Source of the DNA: Mycobacterium sp. JS623
Lineage (GTDB): Bacteria > Actinomycetota > Actinomycetes > Mycobacteriales > Mycobacteriaceae
DNA length: 64,000 nucleotides
Assembly: GCF_000328565.1 (NCBI RefSeq)
Contig: NC_019957.1
Location: 124,001-188,000, forward strand
Direction of reading: 5' to 3'
Shown here: positions 46,339 to 55,879 of the stretch, one piece after another
Layout of the letters: every line of letters starts with the position of its first letter
Numbering within the stretch: the first letter of the stretch is position 1
Translations under genes and position numbers: made by a program
Notes under the pieces: generated by a model
Seen by the model: the letters and a program-made list of their open reading frames with translations, nothing else
Told to the model about the DNA's origin: nothing
The model's database searches: none

Positions 46339-46997
46339 GCCCACTGACCAAAGAACAGATGGCCGTCCTCGTCGCCCGCGACATCCCCGCCGGCTCCTAC
46401 GTCAACCTCGGCATCGGGCAACCCACCAGCGTCGCCGACCACCTACGTGCCGGCGACGGCATCGTGCTGCACACCGAGAACGGCATGCTCAACATGGGAC
46501 CCACCGCCGTCGACGACCAGATCGACCCCGACCTGACCAACGCCGGCAAGGTCCCCGTCACCGAACTGCCCGGCGCCGCCTACTTCCACCACGCCGACTC
46601 CTTCGCCATGATGCGCGGCGGACACCTCGACGTCTGCGTCCTCGGCGCCTTCCAAGTGTCAGCCAACGGCGACCTGGCCAACTGGCACACCGGATCACCC
46701 GACGCGATACCCGCCGTCGGTGGTGCCATGGACCTGGCCATCGGCGCCAAACAGGTGTTCGTGATGATGACTCTGTTCGCCAAAGACGGTTCGCCGAAGC
46801 TGGTTCCGTCGTGCACCTACCCGCTGACCGGCCTCGGATGCGTCTCCCGCGTCTACACCGACCTGGCGGTCTTCGACATCACCACCAACGGCGTGACGGT
46901 CCGCGACACCTACGGCATCAGCCATACCGAACTGGCGCAGCGCCTCAACGTGCCACTGCTCGATGCTGTAGGTCAAACCGCTGTGGTCATTGGATGA
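46335..46997 (+). CDS. pcaJ: 3-oxoadipate CoA-transferase subunit B
   Basis: A 220-residue beta subunit. The catalytic glutamate Glu48 is in HTENGMLNMGP, preceded by VNLGIGQPTSV; GGAMDLAIGAKQV lies further on. The ATG overlaps the pcaI stop. It is the last gene of the pcaFIJ operon. Confidence 0.92.
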   Translation: MSPLTKEQMAVLVARDIPAGSYVNLGIGQPTSVADHLRAGDGIVLHTENGMLNMGPTAVDDQIDPDLTNAGKVPVTELPGAAYFHHADSFAMMRGGHLDVCVLGAFQVSANGDLANWHTGSPDAIPAVGGAMDLAIGAKQVFVMMTLFAKDGSPKLVPSCTYPLTGLGCVSRVYTDLAVFDITTNGVTVRDTYGISHTELAQRLNVPLLDAVGQTAVVIG

Positions 46998-47008
46998 TTA
47001 CCCGCCTT

Positions 47009-47031
47009 CTAGTGGCGCACGCCACCAGAGA
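47009..47031 (+). terminator. Hairpin after pcaJ
   Basis: GTGGC-GCAC-GCCAC forms a 5-bp stem with a 4-base loop, extended by a nearly paired TCT/AGA. It is 15 bases after the pcaJ stop. There is no U-tract, so termination is only suggested. Confidence 0.35.
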
Positions 47032-47166
47032 GACTCACTGAAGGCGGCGAGATCGCAAGCCCGCCGCGGCCACATATGGCGGCGCCAATCGTGACCAAAC
47101 CGTACACGCTGGCCCAGCGCGACATGCGCAAAGCGTGTAGCGAGGCACTCAACGGAGAGACGAGCC

Positions 47167-47428
47167 ATGACCGACGCGATTACTGACACCGGCCGGGCCT
47201 GTCCCACCGGGCATCACCGGCGGCGACCTCGACTGCGCCCTCGCCGCGATCGCCGCTGCGATCGGGGACGACAAGGTGGCCACCGACGCCGAAAGCCTTG
47301 TCGACCTCCAGGATCCCTTCCAATTCCCAGGGTCCGCCACAAACGTCCCATCGGGGGTAGTCAGCCCAACCACTGTCGACGAAGTACAAGCGATCGCCCG
47401 CATCGCCAATGAGTATCGGGTGCGGTGA
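47167..47428 (+). pseudogene. N-terminal fragment of a vanillyl-alcohol-oxidase-type FAD oxidase
   Basis: After an ATG with GGAGAGACG upstream (MTDAITDTG) the frame shifts by one base into PPGITGGDLDCALAAIAAAIG, DDKVATDAESLVDLQDP and SGVVSPTTVDEVQAIARIAN, the N-terminus of 4-cresol dehydrogenase/eugenol oxidase type proteins. It stops before the PP-loop that binds FAD. It is an inactivated relic of an aromatic alcohol oxidase. Confidence 0.65.
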
Positions 47429-47729
47429 CGATCTTGGCGGTTGCCTTCATAAAGGTGAATTACTTGGCACAAGACTTCATGGAGCTTCGCTCAGCACCTC
47501 GCTTCTTACGAATAGCGATGCGAGCGTGGATCGTTGGCGTTCTACTTCTACTGGTCGTCCTCTACCTGGCAACGGCAGGCAGAGCGTGAAGACCCACTCT
47601 CTGATTGGGTATCACCGCCATCGAGGTACTGGTGGCGGGCACGAGTTTAGGCGGCGCCGGCGTCCGCGACGTCAATCAGCCGGGCCCGGATCGTGCACCG
47701 AGGTTCGTAGCGACGGGTGTGTCGCCGGC
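47429..47729. other. Region without a recognised gene
   Basis: About 300 bases between two gene fragments. Small frames are present but resemble nothing known and lack ribosome sites. Confidence 0.4.
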
Positions 47730-47896
47730 GTCATCTCCACGGTCTGTTTCGCTGCAGCGAAATCTACGTCGACACAGACGATGTCCGCGCCAGCCTGCGC
47801 GAACGCGACTGCGAATTCGACGCCCGGGCCAGAGCCAGCTCCGGTGACCATGGCGACTTCCTTCCCGATCAGGTCGAACAAATCGTTGATGTTCAT
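47730..47896 (-). pseudogene. SDR N-terminal fragment
   Basis: The ATG at 47896 encodes MNINDLFDLIGKEVAMVTGA then GSGPGVEFAVAFAQAGADIV and CVDVDFAAAKQTVE, the Rossmann start of a short-chain dehydrogenase (TGAGSGxG, VDVD). The remaining two thirds, including the catalytic Tyr-Lys, are missing. Confidence 0.75.
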
Positions 47897-48054
47897 GACG
47901 GGATGTCCTCAGTATCTGTGACGACTTGCGCCGAGCCGGCCCCTCGTCTCCGCGGCTGCCGTCGGCTCCGATTGCGCCGCTAAACCACAACCGTGAGATC
48001 GCCGGCCCCGACGGTCAGAATGTAATTTCAACGTGGTTCAACGTCGTCATCGCT

Positions 48055-48297
48055 TTAGCCCTCCATTGATGGGCGACGTGACTCGACTTCGATGGCCACG
48101 GTCGGGCACCGCTTCTCCGCCTCCAGCACGCCGTCAACAAGTTCATGACCGGGCGCTGCATCGAGCAGCGTCACCCAGCCCTCGGCGTCCGCGCCGAAGA
48201 CGGCAGGAGCAACCTCACGACAGATTCCACTTGCCATGCAGCGCTCCGGATGCACGGTGACCGTCACGTCGGCGCCGAAGCCATCAGCCGACGTCAT
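48055..48297 (-). CDS. 3Fe-4S ferredoxin (P450 partner)
   Basis: An 80-residue single-cluster ferredoxin. Cysteines in RCMASGIC and KRCP give the Cys-x5-Cys...Cys pattern of [3Fe-4S] ferredoxins that serve actinobacterial P450s. The ATG overlaps the P450 stop (ATGA), so it should donate electrons to that enzyme. No matching ferredoxin reductase is intact nearby. Confidence 0.9.
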   Translation of the reverse strand: MTSADGFGADVTVTVHPERCMASGICREVAPAVFGADAEGWVTLLDAAPGHELVDGVLEAEKRCPTVAIEVESRRPSMEG

Positions 48298-49532
48298 AGC
48301 CGGACCGGCCTTGTCTCCCAACCGCGCGAAAGGATATTGACAGTCCTTCGCACGGGCTCGTCGATTCCCCGGCTGATGTTCGGGAATCTCTGCAGCAGCT
48401 TGGTGAAGAAGACTTCACCTTCAAGCCGCGCGAGCGGTGCCCCCACACAAAAGTGGATCCCGTGACTGAAGGCGAGGTGCTTATTGTTCTGCCGCTCGAC
48501 GTCGAACTCGAGCGGATTGTCGAACGCTCGCGGATCGCGGTTGGCGGCGGGCAGCAGCGAATAGACGGGCGTCCCCGCCTTGATAGCGGTACCGGAGATA
48601 GAACTGTCCTTGATCGCTTTTCTGAAGTCGAGGTGAAAGGGCGGGTCGTACCGGAGCATCTCCTCGACCGCCGAACTCATCAGCGACGGATCTTCGACGA
48701 GCCTGCGCTTCACTTGCGGTCGGTCCAGCAGGATCGTGATGCCGTTGCCCAGCAGGTTCGACGTCGTTTCGTTCCCCGCTGCCAGCAGGACAACCAACTG
48801 GGCGAGGGCTTCAGTGGCGTCCAAAGGGCTTCCGTCACGCGTCGGTGTGTTCACCACCGTGGAGATGAGGTCATCCTGGGGGTGAGCCCTGCGCTCGTCG
48901 GCGATCGCGGCCATGTAGTCGACGAGTTCCATGCTCGTGGTGATCGCACTGTCTCGCTCCGCTCCCTGTACTGCGGGGTTGTTGGCCCGGGTCAAGGCCT
49001 CCGACCACGCTCGGAAGCGCTCGTGATCTTCCTCGGGCACTCCGAGCACCGTGGCAATCGCCTCCACCGGCACGACACAAGCGATTTGCTCCATGAATTC
49101 GACCTCGTCGCCGGCCTCGAACTGAGCGAGCAATCGATCGGTCATGCGCTCCACCGTGGGCCGCCAACTGCTGATTGCCCTCGGGGTGAACGCACTGCGG
49201 AAGACTGAACGGACAACAGGGTGCCGAGGCGGGTCGACGAAGAAGAGGAAGTTCGACTGGATCTCCGCGAACCGCCGCTGACGCGGGTCGTCCGGATTGT
49301 GGCTCCCAGCTCCAGTCACCTCGTGCATTTCATTCGAATAGTTCTCGGCGTCGGAGAGCATCGCGCGGCTGTCGTCAGCCCTTGTCAGAAACCATCCATT
49401 GAGCAAATCGGACCAGTGCACTCCGTTACCGAACTCGCGTAGCTCTTCATAGAGGGGAAAGGGATCTTGAACTCCCCCCGCAATAATGGCGTTCAAGATG
49501 TCGCTGGACGCTGTGGGCGTGACGGAGACCAA
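48294..49532 (-). CDS. Cytochrome P450 (operon with ferredoxin)
   Basis: A 412-residue soluble P450. The I-helix motif is AAGNETTSNL (Glu where many have Asp), ExxR is in EEMLR, and the heme loop is FSHGIHFCVG with Cys362. The start is a TTG at 49532 with CGAGGT about 7 bases upstream. It is divergent from the LuxR-type regulator at 49709, which may control it. The substrate is unknown. Confidence 0.9.
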   Translation of the reverse strand: MVSVTPTASSDILNAIIAGGVQDPFPLYEELREFGNGVHWSDLLNGWFLTRADDSRAMLSDAENYSNEMHEVTGAGSHNPDDPRQRRFAEIQSNFLFFVDPPRHPVVRSVFRSAFTPRAISSWRPTVERMTDRLLAQFEAGDEVEFMEQIACVVPVEAIATVLGVPEEDHERFRAWSEALTRANNPAVQGAERDSAITTSMELVDYMAAIADERRAHPQDDLISTVVNTPTRDGSPLDATEALAQLVVLLAAGNETTSNLLGNGITILLDRPQVKRRLVEDPSLMSSAVEEMLRYDPPFHLDFRKAIKDSSISGTAIKAGTPVYSLLPAANRDPRAFDNPLEFDVERQNNKHLAFSHGIHFCVGAPLARLEGEVFFTKLLQRFPNISRGIDEPVRRTVNILSRGWETRPVRL

Positions 49533-49620
49533 TTGATTTACCTCGAGCCTGATTCAGGAAGCCGGATTGAGTGTGTGGCAGCCATCACTGTGGCACCGGT
49601 CGCTGGTCTACAACACCGTG

Positions 49621-49652
49621 AATACCCGGGGGGCACTACCTGTATTGGGTAT
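49621..49652. promoter_or_regulatory. Inverted repeat in the P450/LuxR divergent region
   Basis: ATACCC (49622-49627) and GGGTAT (49647-49652) form a 6+6 inverted repeat in the 176-base gap between the P450 and the LuxR-type gene. It is a plausible operator for the LuxR-type protein. Confidence 0.4.
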
Positions 49653-49708
49653 GTCCTCGGACCCCGGACTTCGCATCAGCCCTGTGCTCTGCGGTCTACG
49701 ATTTGTGG

Positions 49709-52030
49709 ATGACCTCAGGCGCTTTCACCTCGGTGAATAGCGTGCCGTTGGAAGCGAACCGATTCGTGGGCCGACGGCGAGAGATGGCTGACGCCAGGCG
49801 CTTGTTCACCCACACGAGGTTGGTGACGCTGACGGGCGTGGGCGGAGTCGGCAAGTCGCGCATTGCCATTCGACTCGCACACCACATGGGCCGGGAGTTG
49901 CGGGACGGTGCCTGTTTCGTCTCGCTGGCGGAGCTCTCCGACGGGCAGCTACTCGGGACCGCTGTCGCGGAGATGCTGGGTCTTCGCGAGCAGTCCCAGC
50001 ACACTGCGATCAATACGCTCACCGCGCACCTTGCCGATAAACAGCTTCTGCTTGTCCTGGACAATTGCGAACACCTACTTCATGCGTGCGCAGCACTCGT
50101 TGGGTCGTTGCTTGCGGCGTGCCCCCGGCTCTGGATCCTGACGACCAGCCGAGAACCCCTCATGATTGCCGGAGAAAGCACGCTGTCAGTTCCACCCATG
50201 TCCACACCCGGCGCCGAACCTGTGGAAATGGCTGCGCTGCCTCAGTACGACGCGGTGAACCTCTTCCTGGAAAGAGCTGTGTCAGCAGTGCCGGAATTCC
50301 GGCTCACGGAAGACAACCATGCCCTGGTCGCCACCCTGTGCCGCGCGCTCGATGGCTTACCGCTCGCGCTAGAGCTGGCAGCGGTCAGGCTCCGTGCGCT
50401 TTCGCTCGATCAGATCCTCACGCGTCTCACCGACAGGTACAGCTTGCTCACGGCCGGCAGTCGCAACTCTCCTGCTCGTCAACAGACGCTTCGCTCGCTG
50501 ATTACGTGGAGCTACGACCTCTGCTCTCCTGACGAGCAACGCCTTTGGGCGCGGCTGTCAGTCTTCTCGGGCGGCATCGAACTCGACGCGGCCGAGAGTA
50601 TTTGCTCGGATGACCGGTTGCCACGCTCTGCGATCTTCGGATTGCTCGCGTCGCTGGTCGACAAGTCGATCCTCCTCAGAGATGAGCAGCTCGGCCATGT
50701 CCGCTACCGTCTGCTGGAAACAATTCGGCAGTACGGCGCCGAGCGGTTGATCGATGCTGGCGAGCGGTTGTCATGGCGGGCAAGACACCGCGATTTCTAT
50801 GCCGAGATCGTCAAAGAGGTCGTCGCCAACTGGGTAGGAACAGGACAGGCGGATAGCTTCAGCCGGCTGCGGAGAGACCACGCCAACATCCGCGCGGCTT
50901 TCGAGTTCAGCGCCACTGAGCCCGGGGAAGCCGGCATAGGCCTGAGCATGACAAGCGGTCTGTATTTCTATTGGATCACCTGCGGCCTTCTGGGTGAGGG
51001 ACGCCATTGGATCGAGCAATTACTTGGTCGATATGAGGCACTCGACGCATGTCGGGTCAAAGCGCTCTATGTGGCCTCGAGTCTCGCTGTTTTGCAGGGT
51101 GCGTCCTCGACCGCTTCGGAGCTGCTTGACCAGGCCGAAGGTATCGCGCGAAGCATCGATGACGAGGCTGGCCTTGCTTACGTGGCACAAGCGAGGGCCC
51201 TTGCCGCGCTGGTCGTGGACGACCAGTTCGCGGCGATCACCCTCTTCCGCGAATCACTGCAGTACTTCGAACGTGTTCATGACGACACCGGCAGGTACCT
51301 CACACTTACCCTGCTGGGCCTGGCATTGGTACTCGTGGGAGACCACGAGGGAGTCGCGAGCGTCTTCAAGGAGTGCCAAGAACTGTCGGGCTCGACCGGC
51401 GATGCATGGGGATGGTCCTACTGCCTGTGCGTTGTCGGCTTCGACGCGTGGCAGCGTGGCGACGAGCACGCAGCGATCGAACACTTCCGCGAAAGTCTGC
51501 GAATCAAACGCACCTTCGATGATCGGCTGGGCCTCGCCTATTGCATCGAAGGTCTGGCCAGCGTCGAGTCGACCGCCAAGCGGTACGAGCGAGCGGCGAC
51601 GCTTGTCGGCGCGGCGGAGTCCATATGGCAACGGCTGGGAATCTCGTTGACGAACTTCCCCGGTCTGGCGCGGTACCGCGATCGGTGCGTGCGCGCCGCT
51701 CGACATCTCGGAGATCGCCCCTACCAGTCCGCGTTTCAGCGAGGTTCCAGAATGACACTCGATGAAGTGATCGGCTATGCGCTGGAAGAGAATCCAGCCA
51801 CTTTCGCAGACGGCGAGGCCGGTGTGCGCCTGACCCCCAGAGAGCACGAGGTTTCGGTTTTGGTGGGTCGCGGACTCAGTAATCGCGATATCGCGGGGAG
51901 ACTGTCCGTGTCCAGGCGCACTGTCGAAGGACACGTGGAGCACGTACTGGCCAAACTCGGATTCACATCCCGCACCCAGATAGCAGCGTGGGTCTCCCAG
52001 CCCAAACCGGAAACTAGCCGCAACCGTTAA
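49709..52030 (+). CDS. LuxR-family regulator with NB-ARC ATPase
   Basis: A 773-residue STAND-type transcription factor. RFVGRRREM begins the NB-ARC ATPase, with Walker A GVGGVGKS near residue 46 and Walker [11 protein letters not shown] near 115. Residues 330-690 are helical and TPR-like. The C-terminus (about 695-760) is a Lux[24 protein letters not shown] and [18 protein letters not shown]. The N-terminal two thirds match the ATPase part of the kinase fusion at 3650-6646. ATG at 49709 is preferred to a TTG at 49703; no Shine-Dalgarno is present, and TACGAT at 49697-49702 could be a -10 box for a leaderless message. Confidence 0.9.
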   Translation: MTSGAFTSVNSVPLEANRFVGRRREMADARRLFTHTRLVTLTGVGGVGKSRIAIRLAHHMGRELRDGACFVSLAELSDGQLLGTAVAEMLGLREQSQHTAINTLTAHLADKQLLLVLDNCEHLLHACAALVGSLLAACPRLWILTTSREPLMIAGESTLSVPPMSTPGAEPVEMAALPQYDAVNLFLERAVSAVPEFRLTEDNHALVATLCRALDGLPLALELAAVRLRALSLDQILTRLTDRYSLLTAGSRNSPARQQTLRSLITWSYDLCSPDEQRLWARLSVFSGGIELDAAESICSDDRLPRSAIFGLLASLVDKSILLRDEQLGHVRYRLLETIRQYGAERLIDAGERLSWRARHRDFYAEIVKEVVANWVGTGQADSFSRLRRDHANIRAAFEFSATEPGEAGIGLSMTSGLYFYWITCGLLGEGRHWIEQLLGRYEALDACRVKALYVASSLAVLQGASSTASELLDQAEGIARSIDDEAGLAYVAQARALAALVVDDQFAAITLFRESLQYFERVHDDTGRYLTLTLLGLALVLVGDHEGVASVFKECQELSGSTGDAWGWSYCLCVVGFDAWQRGDEHAAIEHFRESLRIKRTFDDRLGLAYCIEGLASVESTAKRYERAATLVGAAESIWQRLGISLTNFPGLARYRDRCVRAARHLGDRPYQSAFQRGSRMTLDEVIGYALEENPATFADGEAGVRLTPREHEVSVLVGRGLSNRDIAGRLSVSRRTVEGHVEHVLAKLGFTSRTQIAAWVSQPKPETSRNR

Positions 52031-53116
52031 AGTCCCTGAACGTCACGTATCGGCTTCGTAGTCGCGCTCGGTGTAGCCGGCGTAGACCTAGCGCGGCTGG
52101 CCCGACCCCCCAGCACACACGAAAATAATAATGGCCAATAACGTCGTCTGAACCGCGACAGGTGCAGTTGATTCGCCACCGTGATGGTCGACGTTGGACA
52201 ACTGAGGGTCGTCGACGAGGTCGACGCCGTAAATGGCCTTGGCCTCGTACGCACGTTCACCGTCGACGACGGCGCCTGAGTGCGGGATCATGGATAACAT
52301 TCGTTATCCATGAGAATTCCCACCGCTTCTCCGGTACGCCTCGACAGCCGGACACCGATCCCCACATCATATCGATAACCTGATACCGGGTGGTCGCGGC
52401 GGTGCATGTCAGCACTTGAAATGAATTGTGTTTTCCCGCAACGCTTTAGTGCGTCAGGGTGGGTGCAGGCGGAGCACTCGATCGCACGGTGTGCGTCCAG
52501 ATCAACTCATCCACGGTGCCAAGAGCCCATAGCTTCGACCGACGGGCGCTGATTTTGAACAATTGCGACAACCCGGTTGGGCGATCCCCCGTTTGACCGC
52601 TCAGAATAGTTGTCGCATCGCACTTCACGGCTCCCTCGTGCGACGGGTCTGTTGAGCAAGGACAGCTACTGTGTTGTCTCGGCCAGGAAACCGGTGATTT
52701 GCTCACTTGAGTTGCCGCATTGGTTTCGACACGCTCGATGAAGATGTCGCACTTCTAGTACGCAGACTTCGGCGTGGCGGCGGGTGCGAATCCGCAAACT
52801 TCATGTTCGTCCGATCAGAACTTCCGGCCCTTAAACGCTCGACTCCGGCTGACTTGCGTACCGACGGCTCCGGCAATACTGCGTGCACCTTCGGCTAGCG
52901 GTCTACGTTGCCGGGCCGTCACAGCTCGCGGCTGAGTGCTACGTAGGCGTCGCACAATCACACCACGCCTAGGCCAACGCGGCGCTGCGGCGACCGCTGA
53001 GCACCGCGATCGGCCGATCAAGCTCCATCCACGGTGCAGGCAGGCCACCACCGCGCCCGCCTGCCCTGAGGTTGCCCGTGCATTCGGCGAACTACACCCA
53101 TCTAAGCTAGACGTAT
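52031..53116. other. Long gene-poor region
   Basis: Over 1 kb without an intact gene. The minus frame at 52088-52300 (GERAYEAKAIYGVDLVDDP, then HHGGESTAPVAV) looks protein-like but was not recognised. At 52595-52620 GACCGCTCAGAATAGTTG resembles GACCGCTCAAAATAGGTG at 7178-7195 upstream of the first P450. No tRNA could be folded. Confidence 0.4.
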
Positions 53117-53135
53117 TAAGGCGAGGCTGCCCTGA
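53117..53135. promoter_or_regulatory. Possible IdeR-type iron box before the ZIP gene
   Basis: TAAGGCGAGGCTGCCCTGA is imperfectly palindromic and matches the IdeR consensus TTAGGTTAGGCTAACCTAA at 13 of 19 positions. It lies 55 bases before the ZIP start. A MntR or Zur site is an alternative. Confidence 0.45.
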
Positions 53136-53189
53136 GTTACGCTGCCGGGGACAGGTTGTATTCCGTGTAGCTCCGTAGGAACGAGGGTC

Positions 53190-54002
53190 ATGTCCGCCGC
53201 CCAGATCGCTGTGCTCGGTGCCATCGCCGGCTTCACCATCTACCTCGGTTTGCCGGTCGGGCGGCTGTCCTCCCCTGCGCCGCAGCTCACCACCGCGCTG
53301 AACGCGGTCGCGACCGGCATCCTGATTTTTCTGCTCTGGGATGTGCTAACCCACGCCTGGGAACCGATCGACACCGCGCTGGGACACCACGAGTTCGGTG
53401 ATGCAGTGGGCAACGGCGCCGTCCTGGCGGCCGCCGTCGGGGCCGGACTGCTGGGGCTGGTGTGGGTGGACCAGCGCCGCAGCCGCGACGCTTCGCAGCG
53501 GCCGGGGCCAGGCGCGGCCGGGGTCGGTGAGTTCGCCGCACCGCCGGTGGCGCATGCGGGTCGGCTGGCAATGATGATCGCCGTCGGGATTGGATTGCAC
53601 AACTTCGCCGAAGGACTGGCGATCGGCAATTCGGCTGCAGCCGGGCAACTTTCGCTGGCGATCATGTTGGTCGTCGGGTTCGGGCTGCACAACGCCACCG
53701 AAGGATTCGGCATCGTCGCCCCGTTAACGGGTCAGCGACCATCATGGGGATTCTTGGCGCTGCTCGGGCTGATCGGCGGCGGCCCGACCTTCGTCGGCAC
53801 CTTGGTCGGTCAACGCTTCGTCAACGAGACAGTCTCGATCGCGTTCCTCGGCCTCGCCGCCGGTTCCATCCTCTATGTCGTCATCGAGTTGCTGGCCGTG
53901 GCGCGGCGAGCCGACCTGAAAACCGTCACCACGTGCGGCATTTTCGCCGGGCTGATTGCCGGATTCGCCACCGACGCCATCATCACCGCCGCCGGCGCGT
54001 AA
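53190..54002 (+). CDS. ZIP-family metal transporter
   Basis: A 270-residue membrane protein with about eight helices. The paired ZIP motifs HNFAEG and HNATEG, in helices 4 and 5, form the metal path for Zn, Fe or Mn import. The loop before helix 4 is Arg/Pro/Gly-rich rather than His-rich. The ATG at 53190 follows CGAGGGTC. It is a single gene. Confidence 0.92.
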   Translation: MSAAQIAVLGAIAGFTIYLGLPVGRLSSPAPQLTTALNAVATGILIFLLWDVLTHAWEPIDTALGHHEFGDAVGNGAVLAAAVGAGLLGLVWVDQRRSRDASQRPGPGAAGVGEFAAPPVAHAGRLAMMIAVGIGLHNFAEGLAIGNSAAAGQLSLAIMLVVGFGLHNATEGFGIVAPLTGQRPSWGFLALLGLIGGGPTFVGTLVGQRFVNETVSIAFLGLAAGSILYVVIELLAVARRADLKTVTTCGIFAGLIAGFATDAIITAAGA

Positions 54003-54009
54003 GCGCCCC

Positions 54010-54202
54010 GATCCGCCGCGGACTGCGGCGCCACGTATTCGGGCTGCTGGATCCGATGCGCCGCCTGGACTCGCCGCTTGCGGTCCCTGTCGAGGCCGCG
54101 GGCGTGCGCTGGGTTACCCCGAGGTATGTGGGTGAGGGGGCGTATCGGGAATACGTGCCGGGCCGGTGGCTACGCCATACGAGCTGGAAAGGGGTAGCGT
54201 GA
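54010..54202 (+). pseudogene. C-terminal fragment of an ATP-dependent DNA ligase
   Basis: A frame directly after the ZIP gene reads DPMRRLDSPLAVPVEAAGVR then WVTPRYVGEGAYREYVPGRW and LRHTSWKGVA before a stop, matching the end of the OB domain of mycobacterial LigB/LigC/LigD-type ligases. The nucleotidyl-transferase domain is missing. A remnant. Confidence 0.6.
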
Positions 54203-54342
54203 CTGCGCCTTTGACTCAGTTTGTCTGCCTCGTGCGACGTGAGATGCAGGGCCGGCCAGGCGTAATGAGATCCCACCGTATTGGATCGGACGTGTACGTA
54301 GGTGGCAGGTGGAGGGCGTCGCCTCCGGTCCGACAACTGCGT
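54203..54342. other. Short non-coding gap
   Basis: No gene seen between the ligase fragment and the vapC stop. Confidence 0.4.
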
Positions 54343-54774
54343 CTATTCCGGACTGGCCGCGTGGGTGAAGGCTAGGCGCGTTGTGGGTTGTCCTGTGATC
54401 GCGGTGATGGTGTCGAAGTCTTTGTCGACGTGCAGGATGGTCAACCCGGCGAGCTCGGCGGTGGCCGCGACGATGAGGTCGGGAATTGACGGACCGCGGT
54501 GCTGACCCCGGTCTGCGAGCAGGAGTTGGACTTCCGACGCGCGATCCTCAATGGTCGGTGTCAAATATTCGACAGACATTGCCGCCAAGGGTGATTCACG
54601 GAACTCGCGGCGCGCGACTTCACCGGATTGAGCCGAATAGCCGATTTCCAGCCGCGTCACGTTACTGATGTGGACCAGTCCGCGCTCGATGCGGTTGGCC
54701 CACAGGTCCGGGTCGTCGCTGTGTGCAAGTCGGACCAGGGCGGACTTGTCGATGAGCCACTCCGGTTCGCTCAC
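54343..54774 (-). CDS. vapC: VapC ribonuclease toxin (PIN domain)
   Basis: A 143-residue PIN-domain RNase. Acidic metal ligands are in [10 protein letters not shown] (Asp), [11 protein letters not shown] (Glu), [13 protein letters not shown] (Asp) and HVDKDFDTI (Asp). VapC toxins cut tRNA or rRNA when freed from VapB. The GTG at 54774 overlaps the vapB stop as GTGA; a GTG at 54780 is also possible. Confidence 0.93.
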   Translation of the reverse strand: MSEPEWLIDKSALVRLAHSDDPDLWANRIERGLVHISNVTRLEIGYSAQSGEVARREFRESPLAAMSVEYLTPTIEDRASEVQLLLADRGQHRGPSIPDLIVAATAELAGLTILHVDKDFDTITAITGQPTTRLAFTHAASPE

Positions 54775-54992
54775 TCCCACGCCTCGCGCATCAACTCCTC
54801 GTCAGCGAGGCCGGAAACGGCCTGTCCGAGCCGCTTGAGGTCCTCACGAGTCACCGCAACGCGCGTCATCCGGGCATCTTGGGCGAGGCGGCGGCGAATG
54901 TACTCAACGCGCGATAAGCCCAACTCAGCGGCTCGCGCGTCGAGACCCGCCAGCACATCATCGGGTATGTCTCGGATCAACACGTCACTCAC
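54771..54992 (-). CDS. vapB: VapB antitoxin
   Basis: A 73-residue antitoxin with a ribbon-helix-helix start ([20 protein letters not shown], then [14 protein letters not shown]) and a C-terminal toxin-binding part ending LMREAWE. The GTG at 54992 gives the common SDVLIRD opening; longer readings upstream are not protein-like. Just upstream, CGATATCG and CGATATCA (about 54998-55015) form repeated palindromic half-sites, probably the autoregulation operator. Confidence 0.9.
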   Translation of the reverse strand: MSDVLIRDIPDDVLAGLDARAAELGLSRVEYIRRRLAQDARMTRVAVTREDLKRLGQAVSGLADEELMREAWE

Positions 54993-54997
54993 GCCTC

Positions 54998-55019
54998 GAT
55001 GATATCGTGCGATATCGTG
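54998..55019. promoter_or_regulatory. VapB operator (repeated GATATC)
   Basis: GATGATATCGTGCGATATCGTG carries two copies of the palindrome GATATC 10 bases apart directly upstream of vapB. Ribbon-helix-helix antitoxins bind such repeats. Confidence 0.5.
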
Positions 55020-55183
55020 GGGCGCAGGCTTTTTAAATGCAGCGCAGCGGGAGAGATTCCCAGCGTCTAAGGGATTCGACGCGACGAGCCCGACGTAGCG
55101 ATCGACTTGTAGCCACCGTGGCACCTGAGAAACGGTGGTGTGGTGGGTAGTGGTGACAACAACAGCGGCGGCGGTGGGTTGAC

Positions 55184-55867
55184 TTAGCGCGGGCAACACC
55201 AGCCGGGCAGGTACTCGACGTAGTTGGATGGGGCGAGTTTGCCGGGCGCGACGTGAATGACGTCGCGGACATCGATGGGTTGGAGACTCGGGCTGATAGC
55301 TATGCCCGGGTCAGGGACGAACACACCCGGTACGAGCTCGCTCGTACCGGGTGGGCCGAGATCCCCCGGCTTGACGGTCGTGATCTTGGCGATGTCCAGC
55401 GGGTACCGCACCGGGGGCGGCGGGTTGTGCATCCTCCGCGAGTTGTGCTGGTACGGGTTTACAGATCAGGTCCGATCTGTTTGTACCCGTAGGGGGCGTT
55501 CTGCCCCGGTGGGACATGAATGATCTTGCTGACGTCGACCGCCGGCTTGCTGCCGGATCGCGCTCACGACGTCGTGGGCCCGGGCCGCCTGAAAGCGCAG
55601 CGCGGCCAGTATTGTCCGTGGTGCTGCGGGCTTCCGGGCTGTCTCGGCAGCTCGTGCGATCGTGCGAGTCTGCGCGGCGATGGCCTCCAGTTGACGCGCG
55701 CCGGTCTCAGCCGCTATCGCCGCAGCGCTGAGCGGCGTCTCCAGCGCGGTGCCGGTTCCAGCGGCATTCGACAAGCGCTGGGATTGCGTGGTGACGAACT
55801 CACGATGCCGGTTGATCAAGCCGACAGCAGCGATGGAGTCCTGTACCTTCGCCGCCGAACTCGCCAT
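55184..55867 (-). pseudogene. Frameshifted DUF4226-like protein
   Basis: From an ATG at 55867 the minus strand encodes an Ala-rich helical region (VQDSIAAVGLINRHREFV, ETGARQLEAIAAQTRTIARA, RTILAALRFQAARAHDVV) that resembles DUF4226 proteins of mycobacteria. Near 55540 the frame must change to reach VDVSKIIHVPPGQNAPYGYK and a stop; a third frame below (55184-55432) repeats the theme as IDVRDVIHVAPGKLAPSNYV. At least two frameshifts or stops break it. The repeated D-V-x2-I-x-H-V-x-P-G motif is notable. Confidence 0.55.
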
Positions 55868-55879
55868 GCAAACGTCAGC

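Noticed and set aside
52740..52830. A tRNA-like stretch with GTGCGAATCCGC resembling a T-arm.
   Set aside because: No acceptor stem, D-arm or anticodon arm could be folded around it.
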